Source of the DNA: Lepidostoma basale
Lineage: Eukaryota; Arthropoda; Insecta; Trichoptera; Lepidostomatidae
NCBI GenBank assembly: GCA_022606425.2
Contig: JAHDVF020000230.1
Span: forward strand, 281,001 to 345,000
Direction of reading: 5' to 3'
Length of the DNA stretch: 64,000 nt
Below the pieces are notes generated by a model that worked only from the letters and a program-made list of their open reading frames with translations, was not told the origin of the DNA and made no database searches. The stretch's first letter is position 1, and each line of letters begins with the position of its first letter. Shown piece after piece: positions 1 through 10,140 of this stretch. The position numbers and the translations under genes are program-made.

Positions 1-345
1 GGACTTGCGGCTCTTCGACGCCGGGGACAAATACGAGAACCGGACCACCCGCCTTCGTCCTATGTTAAAATGAACCTTTTGCCGGCCTCTATCCAGTAAG
101 CCGATGTCCCGTAATGTCTTGTCGCTGACGGATTGAGTCAGTTTTCTGTGTCAGTTATAGAAAGACGACACAAGTTATGTTAATGTTTCCCGACTGTAAT
201 ACATGTATTTTGTTTTGTCACGATTGCACTAAATGTAGAATGAACCCACAATAAACATCTTAACCAACCCTTGGTTTTATTATCGAAGATCATTCCTTCG
301 CACCCAATTGTACGGGTGGCTTCCCACAAGGAGCAAAAAGTACTA
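1..345 (+). mobile_element. possible 3' end of a retroelement (LTR-like), cut by window edge
   Basis: The first ~60 bases are much richer in G and C than what follows, and more than one frame stays open to about position 70-110, so this may be the end of a coding region. A polyadenylation signal AATAAA lies at 250-255. The stretch ends near GGTGGCTTCCCACAAGG, after which AT-rich DNA begins. This could be a coding end plus a long terminal repeat, but the 5' partner is outside the window and the family was not recognised. It could equally be the last exon and 3' UTR of a host gene. Confidence 0.25.
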
Positions 346-634
346 CAGTATTAATTTTAACTTGAGCCATGAAAACAACATAAATAATTTGAGCCATGAG
401 TTCGGTGAATTTTTCAAAAACTGACTGAGATGTGTCATTTATCTAGTCTCCTTGATATTTATGTATCGACATATCCATGTATCGTCCCCTTTACCACGGT
501 AAAATTATCCAGCGCCCCCCCCCCTACAAAATGCGAAATTCTAAATTTACATTTTTCTCCACGTATGTATTTTATACAATCGATTTTCTACTTTAAAAAT
601 AAATAAAATAGGAGACAAAAAAAGATAATAATTA
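346..634. other. AT-rich stretch, nothing recognised
   Basis: No open frame and no match to the repeat families seen elsewhere in the window. It holds a short C-run near 515-524. Confidence 0.4.
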
Positions 635-1036
635 AAATCTTCATAGATGGCACATTGAAACTGACATGTGAAATCTGGCATAAGACTTTAACATATATAC
701 AACTTCCAAAAATTTGTCATAAATGGTCAAAAGCCGCCAGGACGGACTTCTAACAATACGTTAATAGGCGAGAGCCTTCATTCCATTGTGCAATCAAATC
801 TACATAGATGGCCAACTAAAACTGACACGTGAAGATAGATATGGATTTGAAGTATATATACATCTTCCAAAATTTGTCATGCATGATCATAATAACAAAG
901 TTGGAATGGGGAATGTTGTAATTACATGAAGCGTGCGCTTAACCCAACCAATGATAGGTCATAGGTCCTGTAAACACCTTGATCATCCATATTCAGTTTC
1001 CAGTTTGCGTCTTCGTCTCTATTGAGATACAATTAA
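635..1036 (+). repeat. repeat P, 5'-truncated copy
   Basis: Matches the bodies of the P copies at 5.6, 14.5 and 37.2 kb: CATAGATGGC blocks, a GGAATGGGGAATGTTGTAATT block, AAGCGTGCGCTTAACCC, and the shared end ATTGAGATACAATTAA at 1021-1036. The palindromic head is missing. Two related CATAGATGGC segments occur in tandem inside the unit. No coding capacity is visible. Confidence 0.8.
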
Positions 1037-1112
1037 AATTTGAATTAACCACCCTTTGGTGAAAATCCAGGGTTTCATATACAAGTATAAGTATACATTC
1101 ACAAATATTTTT
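1037..1112 (+). repeat. repeat P, head segment joined directly to the previous P end
   Basis: AATTTGAATTAACCACC, then GGTGAAAATCCAGG and TATACAAGTATAAGTATAC, match the inner-to-outer order of the right palindrome arm of the 37.2 kb copy. It starts immediately after the 3' end of the preceding P unit, giving an end-to-head junction. The rest of the second unit is absent. Confidence 0.65.
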
Positions 1113-1785
1113 AATTGTACTTCTTTAGTGAATTACACTTAAACACATCACTTAAAATAATTCAAATAATTATGGGATGACACAAAATATATGTTGCTTT
1201 GAAATATGGTGAGTATGAAAATTATCCGCTTATCTATTATTTATAACTAAACAACCCCCCTTCTTTACGACCTGTAATTAAATTTATTGATTGTTAATTT
1301 AACAATTATGTCAATCTCCTTTATGAATACAAAATATTGAGGAAAACTTACAATTTCTGGAGGTTTTATATTTAAATATAAATTTAAAGCAAAACTCTAA
1401 TATAATTTTTGTTCACGCAGCTTCACTTACGAGCTGAGTTTTTAGTTTGTTTTGTTATCTTGATGAAGCTCGGCTTGGAACAAAACCTGTCAGTAGTTTA
1501 AAAATTTAAATAAATAGGTATTAAAATAAAACACTAATTGTTTAATTTGTTTCTTAAAAATATCACACTACAGATTAAGTACTTTAAACAAAAGAAAACC
1601 TTTTAGTTTTGATTCACTAATTCCATATTTGTATTCGATCAGATTTACTAACCTGCTGTCACCTAGATTTTATATCATTCGATATTTTAATTTGATCGCT
1701 AAATCCATAAATTTAAAAAATATTAACCTTATTTGATGGATATAAAATTTTTGGCAGAAAGTAACATTTGTGTGTATAAGTATAT
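1113..1785. other. AT-rich stretch with one weak hammerhead-like motif
   Basis: No gene seen. Near 1469-1496 TTGATGAAGCTCGG is followed by ACAAAACCTGTC, a degenerate relative of the CTGATGAAG motifs at 22.5 and 40.6 kb. The rest is featureless. Confidence 0.4.
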
Positions 1786-1787
1786 TG

Positions 1788-2072
1788 AATGTTTATAATT
1801 CAAATAACCCCATTCTTTAAAATGAGTGCAGACAATAATGGACTTCAACACATAACCAGACAGGAAAGTACCAGACGGATTTCCAGAATATTTAAATGGA
1901 GGCCATGGACAAAGAAAATGAGTGCCGGAAGGCCACCTATAAGATGGACTGGCTACATATACCCAAATAGCTGGAACGACCTGGATGCGGAAGAGACATG
2001 ACGGGTACGAGTGGAGAAAAATGAAAGAGGCCCTATATCCAGCAGTGGAGGAAAGAAGGCTATAGAATAAAA
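1788..2072 (+). mobile_element. LINE-D, 3' coding end, degenerate
   Basis: The translation contains WRPWTKKMSAGRPPIRWTGY, the GRPPTRWTDD-type block found near the C-terminus of many insect non-LTR reverse transcriptases. A broken frame follows, and it ends in a SSGGKKAIE-like tail corresponding to the usual VQQW end. The first stop is at 1999-2001. Catalytic domains are absent. This is a 5'-truncated, decayed insertion. Confidence 0.65.
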
Positions 2073-2154
2073 ATATGAAGACTATAATAGGTAGCTAAGC
2101 TTACATATGATAACGTGTGTTTAGCTAGCAATGGAAAGACCCATGTTGGGCTTC

Positions 2155-2478
2155 AGCTAATAATTAAAAATGAGGAGATAAGACGTCGAACAAAGGTTAC
2201 CGATATCGCAGAAAGAATAGCAAATCTAAAATGACAGTGGGTGGGGCATGTGGCGAGACAGATTGAGCTCAGGTGGTCACCTAGAATCTTTAAGTTGAGG
2301 CTTAAGAATAACAGAAGAGGCATAGGAAGGCCAGAAAAAATGTGGACGGATGATATTATGCAACTTGTGAGGTAGGTGGCAACAGATAGCCCAACTTGTA
2401 CTGCCCAAGATAGAAAATGTTGGATGAGTTTATTAGTCTTAATCCAGCAGTGGAGAAAAATTGTCTGAAAAGAAGAAA
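2155..2478 (+). mobile_element. LINE-D, second 3' coding end, degenerate
   Basis: The plus-strand translation reads RRRTKVTDIAERIANLK, stop, QWVGHVARQ, then GRPEKMWTDDIMQLVR, stop, and AQDRKCWMSL...IQQWRKIV. These are the conserved C-terminal blocks of insect LINE reverse transcriptases (TDIAxRI, WxGHVAR, GRPxxxWTDD, AQDRxxW, QQW). Two in-frame stops make it a pseudogene. It starts 80 bases after the previous LINE-D piece and may be a second insertion of the same family. Confidence 0.7.
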
Positions 2479-2741
2479 AAGACAATAGCTAAAATCTTTT
2501 GAAAGTTTCTTCTTCTTTATATAGATTTTGCGATATGTTAAGAAATTATATCACATTTGGCCCTGTTGCAAAGACTTTCAAAAATCTTTTCATCTCTTTA
2601 GTGGTCTTATTTGTCGACGGCCCTCTCTTGGATATTGGGAATCCTTTCTTGGTCCATCCACTCCATGTGGTCCTTTTGGAATGGTCTTCTCTAATGACAT
2701 TATTATTATTTTGTTGAATCGCTATTTACATCATGACAGCA

Positions 2742-2952
2742 TGAGAAAAATCGATGTAAAGGGTATTATAGCTATTATAGTGATTATCGTGACAAGTGTG
2801 ATAGGAAGCTTAGCTAATCTATCGCCATTTTATTGTCACGTGAATTCTACACCAGACCAGTGTGACAATCACACTGCCATCGCCGGGAATCGAACCCGGA
2901 ACCTTCGGGGCGGCAGTCAATGCACTTACCACTCTGCCACGAAGGAAGACAT
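2742..2952 (-). mobile_element. tRNA-derived SINE
   Basis: On the minus strand it reads GTGGCAGAGTGGTAAGTGC (A-box-like) and GGTTCCGGGTTCGATTCCC (B-box-like), then the shared body CAGTGTGATTGTCAC, GTGTAGAATTCACGTGAC, AATAAAATGGCGATAGATTAG, and the tail block with CCCTTTACATCGATTT. The same body occurs at 17.0, 25.8, 28.3, 38.2, 39.9, 56.1 and 60.3 kb. The tRNA-like head followed by a long non-tRNA body identifies a SINE, not a tRNA gene. Confidence 0.8.
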
Positions 2953-3343
2953 CTCACTATGTCATAAATTTTACAGGTTCTATGCATATCTTCTAAGTAT
3001 TCTTTCTCTAAGCGTTCTCAAGCATTTACCAATAATAGGTATAATACGACTATCCACGATACGTATTGGTAAATGAAAATTGATAGAAATAGAGAAATAG
3101 ATAAAGAGTAAAACTTTACAAAGTGGTAAATCTTTATAGAGACTCTTGAAGTTTTTTAGACATCTTCGGACTTGAGACAATTTACAGTAGAGAGGCGGTA
3201 CACTCCGCGTGTAACAATCATTTCAAAGTGTAGAAAAACAATTATTGCACACTTGAAAGAAATCTTATATTGGATTTCTTGGAATAAGTGGCTATGGGAT
3301 ATCGGTTGTTTAAAATATTTATTTATTTGATTTTTTCGGAAAC

Positions 3344-3346
<3 letters not shown>

Positions 3347-3389
<43 letters not shown>

Positions 3390-3420
3390 TATATATACAT
3401 ATATATATATATATATATGC

Positions 3421-3473
<53 letters not shown>

Positions 3474-3525
3474 TATATATATATATATGTAACTATACTA
3501 TATATATATATATATATATTACATA

Positions 3526-3575
<50 letters not shown>
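3347..3575. repeat. (TA)n microsatellite with interruptions
   Basis: About 230 bases of alternating T and A with a few G and C interruptions. Long open frames here encode only I/Y repeats and are artefacts. It borders the 5' end of the next transposon, and a shorter TA tract borders its 3' end. Confidence 0.95.
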
Positions 3576-3580
<5 letters not shown>

Positions 3581-3581
3581 G

Positions 3582-5544
3582 AGGGTGTCCCTTATTTTTC
3601 AAAGTTTTAATTTTACAATGCATAGGCTATTGTTTTATTCATTTGGGCCTAAAACATCTGAAAACAATTTTTTTCCTTATTCAGAACAGTGTAACCCGTG
3701 CCGACTTGCGCGCAAAGATGTCCCATACAAATTGCGCCATGGGAGCGGCGCGTTGTCGTTGTTATTATCATTTAGTTTAGGCTTGTCGGGTAGTAAGCAC
3801 GGATTGTTTTATATTTCGAAGATGTCAGTGGATTTAAGAAGCAATTACAAAAGTTTTTTCTTGGTTGATGAAGTAAATCACCAAATAACGGGTGTAAACT
3901 ACCATCTAATCGTCAAGTTCTCGCAGTTCTGTTTTTCAACATACGTAAAGTTAATTTGACTGTTAATGAAAGCCCAAATCTTGTCATTCTGGAGTGCAAT
4001 ATATTCTGAAAAAAGGCTAGAATACCTACCAGAGCTGTTCTTAATTAAGTTAAAAAGTTAGTGGATCTTTATCAGGTCTGACGAGAAATGAAAAAAATAG
4101 CAAGAAGATTCAGGACTTTCGCGAAGACAACTTTTAACTTGAAATACATAATTTATTCAATATCGCACAAGCCGATGATCTTGAATGTGCCGTGATACGA
4201 CAGCATCTTATTCAGGATGCTTGAACGGAGCTTGTGTGCAAAAACTAGAAAGAGATTTGTTACTCTTTGCTTGCCGCCATCATATATTGGAACTGATGCT
4301 CAAAAGTGCGATTGAATCGCAAAATCGATTGTACGAGATGATTGTAGCGGACTCATTGAGCTTGCTATTGTTTTTCTGGGTGGAGGCAATGAAAATAAAA
4401 TAAAAATTAGACCTGCTGGCCCAATGCATCAAGCACGATGGATGGCAAGAGCTATTTACTCCTTAAAAATACGTTTGTTGCAGTCCCAGTTTAAAATGTG
4501 CGCTATGGACAAACAAGCTTTACGAGATGTTTGTTTATTTATTGTGTCAATTTATGTGAAGCCATGGCTTAAATGTAGTTTGTCGATAAAAGCTCCGAAT
4601 CAAGATTTTTTTTTTTCAAAGACCTTAAAAGATTACGAAGAAGTTGACAATTTCTAAAGCGGCTTTAAACAAGTTCAGTCAACATTTGTGGTACTTGTCA
4701 GAAGAAATAGCTGTCTTTTTAATTTTTGATGACAACGTTGATAAGCAGACCAAAGGAAACATTGTAGAAAACTTACAAAAATAAAGTATTGGTGATTCGG
4801 GAAAGATACATGTTCCATCGAAGGAACAGATGTCTGTCTCTCTATATGGTACGTAAGTATTGTTTAATCTTGTATTTAAATTAGCACTTATTTGTATAAT
4901 TTATAGGTACTACACGTATTTGTTATCTTGTTTTATGGAAATCTTTGAGTGATTTTGTTTCTGCCAAGAGTAAAGATTTATTTTCACGACTGAAACTTGA
5001 TAGTAGTTTCCTTCAAGAAATTGTATCTTAATAGAAAGACAGCGCGGCGTTTGTGGAAGCTAAAAATAAGTTTACTAACTAAAAAGCAGTTAATGACACA
5101 GCTGAAAGAGCTGTTAATCTAATGACAGACTTTCATGGTTTGACTACTGCATATGAAGAACACAAGTTCATATTATGTTGTGTGCAAGAACATAGAAAAA
5201 TTTACCCAGACTGTAAAAAAAGAGACTTTGAAGAGATAATACCCAAGTAAATAAATATAAAATTGGATCTTTTTTGATAATTACAAGAAAAGCATTATAT
5301 TTATATATGTTTTCATCAATTTGTATTTAACATAATGGTTTTAAGTGATCATCTACAACTACATTTAAGAGACACTTAAAGCAGCTATTTTCTAAAACTT
5401 TGAGGGCAAGTCGGCACGGGTTAGAATTGACGTAGGAAGTTGAAATTCTGTATTTGGGTAACTAGTAGACTATTGAACACAATTAGGGGGTATGCGTTTC
5501 AAAAATCCAAAAAAAAAATTTTTTGCCCATATAAGGGACACCCT
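3582..5544 (+). mobile_element. DNA transposon with AGGGTGTCCC ends, copy 1
   Basis: Begins AGGGTGTCCCTTATTTTTC and ends ATAAGGGACACCCT, an inverted terminal repeat of about 15 bp. It is collinear over its full ~1.96 kb with copy 2 at 8168-10140. It sits inside a (TA)n tract, with TA runs on both sides, so the target duplication cannot be read. The coding remnant starts at ATG 3822 and is broken by stops and frameshifts. Confidence 0.85.
3822..5250 (+). pseudogene. transposase-like remnant of the TAGGGTGTCC element, copy 1
   Basis: Pieces in several frames can be ordered. [15 protein letters not shown] begins at 3822. In the middle is MHQARWMARAIYSLKIRLLQ (from 4424), then DKQALRDVCLFIVSIYVKPW and IKAPNQDFFFSKTLKDYEEV. 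Near 5090-5250 the sequence corresponds to VNDTA-RAVNLMTDFHG ... EHRKIYPDCKK. These blocks resemble a family of uncharacterised transposon-like proteins common in arthropod genomes (AMHHARWMAKAIYSLK, LWYLSEE, VVNDTAERGV, EHRKxYP). No catalytic motif was identified, so 'transposase' is inferred from the terminal repeats around it. Confidence 0.55.
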
Positions 5545-5584
5545 AATATATATATAATATATATATATATATAAGATATTTTTT

Positions 5585-6175
5585 ACGAATACTGGATTTC
5601 ACCCATTGCGGGTTATCAGTTCATGATTTAATTGTTATTTAATTGTTATTGCAATTAAATCATGAACTGATAACCCGCAATGGGTGAAATCCAGTATTCG
5701 TATACAAGTATATGTATACATTAAAAAAAATTGTAATCATATCTGGTCTAAAGTTTGGCATATAGATAGGAGTGACATCTCCAGGCGGCTTCTAACAATG
5801 CGCTAATGGCGGGGTAGCCTTTCACATTGTGTTAAAAAGATGTTCTGCTGAATGCTTAATAAACATAAATCTCCATAGATGGCGTTAGTATGTAGATTAT
5901 ACATAGATTATTCTTAGAAATTAACATATATAATCAAAATCTTCATAGATGGCGCATTGAAACTGACATGTGAAACTGGTGTAGGACTTTAACATATATA
6001 CAACTTCCAAAAATTTGTTAGACATGGTCATAAGAAAATGCGGAATGGGGAATGTTGTAATTACATAAAGCGTGCGCTTAACCCAACCAATGACAGGTCA
6101 TAAGTCCTGTATACACCTTGATCAACCATATTCAGTTTCCAATTTGCATCTTCGTCTTTATTGAGATACAATTAA
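5585..6175 (+). repeat. repeat P, copy with 50-bp palindromic head
   Basis: Positions 5585-5634 and 5652-5701 are perfect inverted repeats (50 bp) around a 17-base loop. The right arm holds CTGATAACCC and GGGTGAAATCCAG. The body then runs through CTCCAGGCGGCTTC, CATAGATGGCG and AAGCGTGCGCTTAACCC to the common end TTGAGATACAATTAA at 6175. No reading frame is visible. It is the same organisation as the copies at 13.3-14.95 and 37.2 kb. Confidence 0.9.
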
Positions 6176-6667
6176 GAAATAATAAATGCAAATTAAGAAA
6201 TAAATACTTAATAACCATCCATTTGTGTGTATACTTTTATCAAATAATGCGTTGTCAAACATATAAATAGACGGTTTTAGATGACCTGAATTTTGCCAGA
6301 GGGGTTCCATACCTTATTTCGGCTGCCACTGTTAAAAAAATTAATATATTTATTGTAATACCTGTGGTTAAGGCAAGAATACTTAAAAAACGGTGAATTT
6401 TTAAACGTGAAAATTTTTCACAATAATAAGGCTATTTCCAGAAAACATTTATTGATAATTCATAAATTTTAAAATGGTTTTAATACGTATTAGGTAATTT
6501 TTTCTATGCATATTAAATACAAGTGTGTGATGATTGAATTCAATCGAAGTTTTTTGACTAGAGGTTTTTGTTCTAGTTTTTGATTACATAAGGGGCCTTC
6601 GCGGCAGATGGGTAACAGTTCGTGACAGTTTGAAATAAAAAAATGGCAAATTTTGCACGCTCTCTTT
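6176..6667. other. AT-rich stretch, nothing recognised
   Basis: No match to the other repeat families. A small open frame on the minus strand (6490-6684) has no recognisable features. Confidence 0.4.
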
Positions 6668-6738
6668 AGTCTGGTGGAATTCACGTGACAATGAAAATTG
6701 CGATAAACTAGCTACCTATCACATGTCATGATAATCCA
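6668..6738 (+). mobile_element. SINE, 3' body fragment
   Basis: GTCTGGTGGAATTCACGTGAC, a degraded AATAAAATGGCGATAGATTAG block and ACCTATCACATGTCATGA match the body of the tRNA-derived SINE. The tRNA-like head is missing. Confidence 0.6.
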
Positions 6739-6739
6739 A

Positions 6740-6905
6740 AGCTAAAAAAAAATCCACAGTAATTGGGTTTGAATAACTTGTATACAAAAATACGGAATGC
6801 AACGGGAAACTAACACGTCGAAAAGGTCGTTTTGTGGCATCCCGAGAACTAACAAAATATGTTAGACTTTGCTGCAAACCAATCCCTAGGACTGAAACAT
6901 TAAAC
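6740..6905 (+). mobile_element. LINE-R 3' end, non-coding fragment
   Basis: Ends TTTGCTGCAAACCAATCCCTAGG followed by ACTGAAAC, the terminal motif of the LINE-R copy at 14440-14489. The upstream GGGAAACTA-type sequence also resembles the ends at 19.8, 25.6 and 31.7 kb. No coding remnant is seen. Confidence 0.6.
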
Positions 6906-6958
6906 AAATTTCCCTTTGAGAGGGTATTGAAATTTTTTTCCTTAATAGATTCATTGAT

Positions 6959-7256
6959 ACGAATAAAAACGTCTGTTTTCTAGAAGTTGTATTGTATTTA
7001 ATGTGAATGACATGTTTCGCCTGTCATTATTAATAATACGTTAAAACGTAGCAAAAATACAAAGTAAAAAGCTAATAAATAAACAAATTCTATCGTGAAC
7101 AATGATGTAAATCTCCATTTTAAATAATTTATACGAACGAACACGTCTGTTTTTTGGTCTAGAAAATTCTTTTATGTCAAGGCATTATCAAACATTTGAT
7201 GATGTTTTTCTGCGAAATACTTCATTCTCATAAATTATAATAAAACTTCTGAAAAT
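6959..7256. repeat. family-E palindromic repeats, two partial copies
   Basis: The first copy (6959-7042) has ACGAATAAAAACGTCTGTTTTC, TCTAGAAGTT and GTGAATGACATGTTTCGCC. The second (7131-7256) has the left arm ACACGTCTGTTTTTTGG and a right arm ending ATAATAAAACTTCTGAAAA. The family recurs at 10.3, 22.4, 22.7, 27.0, 36.2, 36.4, 38.7 and 40.1 kb. Confidence 0.7.
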
Positions 7257-7323
7257 TGACATTGCCAATCATATTAATTAAGTATTTTTAATTTTTAAGA
7301 TTGGGCATATTTAACTAATAATC

Positions 7324-7738
7324 TTTGGAAATTGAAAAATAACGTTGTTTATTATCCACTATCATATTAAATAACACGACATGTTTCGGAGGAGACCTCC
7401 ATTCCTTTGTTTTGAATCAATATTAAAATGCGTTTTTTTTAAAGACTAACATCAAGGATTTATATCAATGATATTAGAATTTATTTTATAATCTTCAATG
7501 TGAGCAGAAAATACCTCATTATTATGAAGAAGGAACCTGGTCATGTCCAGGCTTGAAACCATGCCCCCTGGATCTGGAGCCAAGCGTTCTATCCCCTAGA
7601 CCACCCGGTTTAATAAGTCTTTCTTCGTTTAGTTTATTGTTATATATTTACACCTGAAGATGGGGGTTTCCTCCGAACCATATCGTGATATTAAATATTT
7701 TAGTGGATAATAAACAACGTTATTTTTCAATTTCCAAA
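7324..7738. repeat. foldback repeat with hammerhead-like motifs and a tRNA-like insert
   Basis: Arms 7324-7377 and 7685-7738 are inverted repeats of about 54 bp. Inside the left arm, 7378-7403 read on the minus strand gives GGAGGTCTCCTCC-GAAACATGTC. Inside the right arm, 7654-7684 (+) reads CTGAAGAT-GGGGG-TTT-CCTCC-GAACCATATC. Between them (about 7527-7615) lies a minus-strand tRNA-like segment. Confidence 0.75.
7527..7615 (-). mobile_element. tRNA-like SINE head inside the foldback loop
   Basis: The minus strand reads GGGTGGTCTAGGGGATAG (A-box-like), then CTTGGCTCCAGATCC and GGTTTCAAGCC (B-box-like). It is a different tRNA-like sequence from the main SINE. The predicted acceptor arm is not clean and no other parts of a SINE could be delimited, so a decayed tRNA pseudogene is also possible. 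Confidence 0.45.
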
Positions 7739-7902
7739 GTGTGTTATAGTGGAATTCCACAGTGTTAATGTCTTAACATTCAGTAAATTAATAAAGAATC
7801 CGAATGAAAATACTTCCTAAGTGATCTCAATGCACACATTTAGTTAATAATCATAAATTGACAGAGCGTGACACTCTGAGTTTTTTAGTCTATTAGATAT
7901 TT

Positions 7903-8159
7903 TGTATTTGAGTCACGCCACGCCCCCGGGACGCAGGATTTATGCGCCCGTCACAAAATGTCCCCAAATACAGATTTCTGTACTCACCCGCTAGTAATGT
8001 GCGTCAAACGTCAGTTCGCATGCCTCGCTATGCATATCACACAGCAAAACCAGCAAAAAATAACAAACTGGAACGTGAAGCACTTACGAAATTCGTAAAA
8101 GTATTAAACAATAAAGAGAAAGCAGTAATTGTATGTGCCACTGATACAAAAACTTATGT
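7903..8159 (+). CDS. unrecognised open frame interrupted by a transposon
   Basis: An open frame with near-average base composition runs to the left junction of the 8168-10140 transposon. It includes RMPRYAYHTAKPAKNN and KLEREALTKFVKVLNN. It starts after a stop near 7905; the first ATG is at 7942. ACTTAT|GTGAGTATAT at 8150-8165 has the form of an intron donor, so this could be an exon with the transposon inserted just inside its intron. No domain is recognised and no acceptor or neighbouring exon could be assigned. It may be chance. Confidence 0.25.
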
Positions 8160-8167
8160 GAGTATAT

Positions 8168-10140
8168 TAGGGTGTCCCTTATTTTTCAAAGTTTTAATTT
8201 TACAATGCATAGGCTATTGTTTTACATCCGCCTAAAACATCCGAAAACATTTTTTTTCCTTATTCGGAACAGTGTAACCCGTGCCGACTTGGGCGCAAAG
8301 ATGTCCCATACAAAGTGCGTCACAGGAGCGGCGCGTTGTCGTTGATGTTATCATTTAGTCTTGGCTGGTCGGGTAGTAAGCACGGTTTGTTTTATATTTC
8401 AAAGATGTCAGTGGAACTAAGAAGCAATTACAAAAGTATTTTCTTAGTTGGTGAAGTAAATCACTAAATAACAGGTGTAAACTACCATCTAATCGTCAAG
8501 TTCTCGCAGTTCTATTTTTCAACATACGTGAAGTCAATTTGGCTGTCAATGAAAGCGCAAATCTTGTCATTCTGGAGTGCAATATATTCTGAAAAAAGGC
8601 TCGAATACCTACCAGAGCTGTTTTTAATTATGTTAAGAAGTTAGTGGATCTTTATCAGGTCTGACGAGAACTGCAAAAAATAGCAAGAAGATTCAGGACT
8701 TACATAGGCCCCGCGAAGAGAATTTTCAACTTGAATTAGATAATTTATTTGATATCGCACACGCCAATGCTCTTGAATGTACTGGAATACGACAGCATCT
8801 TATACAGGATGCTTGCACTGAGCTTGTGTGCAAAAACTAGAAAGATATTTGTTATTCTTTGCTTGCCGCCATCATATATACGAACTGATGCTCAAAAATG
8901 CGTTTTAATCACAAAATCGATTGTACGAGACGATAATAGCAAACTCAATGAGCTTGCTACTGTTTTTCTGGGTGGAAGCAATGAAAATAAAATAAAAATC
9001 AGACCTGCTGGCCCAATGCATCAAGTACGACGGATGGCAAGAGCTATTTACTCCTTAAAAACACGTTTACTGCAGTTCCAGTTTAAAATGTGCGCTAAGG
9101 ACAAACAAGCTTTACGAGATGTTTGTTTATTTATTGTGGCAGTTTATGTGAAGCCCTGGGTTGAATGTAGTTTGGCGGTAAAAGCTCCGAATCAAGATTT
9201 TTGTTTTTTAAAGACCTTAAAATATTACGAAGAAGTTGACAATTTCCAAAGCGGCTTTAAACAAGTTTAGTCAACATTTGTGGTACTTGTCAGAGGAAAT
9301 AGCCGTCCTTTTAATGTTTGATGTCAACGTTGATGAGCAAACCAAAGGAAACATTGTAGAAAACTTACAATAAGAAAGTTTTGGTGATTCGGGAAAGAGA
9401 TATGTTCCATCAAAGGAACAGATGTCTGGCTTTCTATATGGTACGTAAAAAGTGTTTAATCTTGTATTTATTTTAGAACTTATTAGTTTTATTTATAAGT
9501 ACTATAAGTATTTGTTATCTGGTTTTATGGAAATCTTTGGGTGATTTTGTTTTTGTCAAGAGTAAAGATTTATTTTCACAACTGAAATATGATAGTAGTT
9601 TCCTTTAAGAAATTGTATCTTCATAGAAAGACAGCGCGGCGTTTGTGGAAACTAAAAATAAGGTTACTAGCTTATAAGCAGTTAATGACACAGCTGTAAG
9701 AGCTGTTAATCTAATGACAGACTTTCATGGTTTGACTGCCGCAGATGAAGAACAAAAGCAGTTCATCTTATGGAGCGTGCAAGAACATAGAAAAATTTAC
9801 CCAGACTGTAAAAAAATAGATTTTGAAGAGTAAATATCCAAATAAGTAAATATAAATTTGGATCTGTTTTGATAATAACAAAAAAAACATATTATAAATA
9901 TATGTTTTCATTAATATTTATCTAGCAAAATGGTTTTAAGTGATCATCTACACCTACATTTAAGAGACACCTAAGGCAGCTATTTTCTAAAACTTTGAGG
10001 CCAAGTCGGCACGGGTTAGAATAAACGTAGGAAGTTAAAATTCTGTATTTGGGTAACTAGTAGACTATTAAACACAATTAGGGTGTATGCGTTTCAATAA
10101 TCCAAAAAAAATATTTTTTGCCAATATAAAGGACACCCTA
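8168..10140 (+). mobile_element. DNA transposon with TAGGGTGTCC ends, copy 2, 8-bp target duplication
   Basis: A 1973-bp element begins TAGGGTGTCCCTTAT and ends ATAAAGGACACCCTA, and is flanked by a perfect 8-bp direct repeat GAGTATAT at 8160-8167 and 10141-10148. It is collinear with copy 1. An 8-bp duplication fits hAT-type (also P-type) transposition. The reading frame is badly broken, so the element is dead. The superfamily was not assigned because catalytic residues could not be located. Confidence 0.9.
8405..9840 (+). pseudogene. transposase-like remnant of the TAGGGTGTCC element, copy 2
   Basis: Ordered remnants read MSVELRSNYKSIFLVGEVNH (from 8405); a middle block with KKLVDLYQVW, LDNLFDIAHANALEC and RQHLIQD (about 8640-8820); the longest open piece (8749-9270, correct frame from about 8920) with TVFLGGSNENKIKIRPAGPM, ARAIYSLKTRLLQFQFKM and DVCLFIVAVYVKPWVECSL; and the end block RAVNLMTDFHG ... 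EEQKQFILWSVQEHRKIYPD (about 9690-9835). The block order and wording match a widespread but uncharacterised family of arthropod repeat proteins. Frameshifts and stops separate the blocks. Joining it to a function rests on its position between the terminal repeats. Confidence 0.6.

Noticed and set aside
2850..2950. tRNA gene on the minus strand
   Set aside because: A and B boxes are present but the acceptor stem is poor, and a long shared non-tRNA body follows in eight places, so it is a SINE.
3288..3959. 223-codon open frame across a TA tract
   Set aside because: Most of it is IYIYIY from the (TA)n microsatellite, and the end is the 5' part of a transposon in the wrong frame.
5652..5701. hammerhead core in repeat P (CTGATAACCC...GGGTGAAA)
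   Set aside because: The catalytic G of CUGANGA is missing and other P copies lack the CTGA part altogether. Only the 37.2 kb copy keeps a plausible stem III (AATC/GATT then C). Kept as a weak resemblance only.
6490..6684. 64-codon minus-strand frame as a gene
   Set aside because: Short, without motifs, and it overlaps a SINE fragment.
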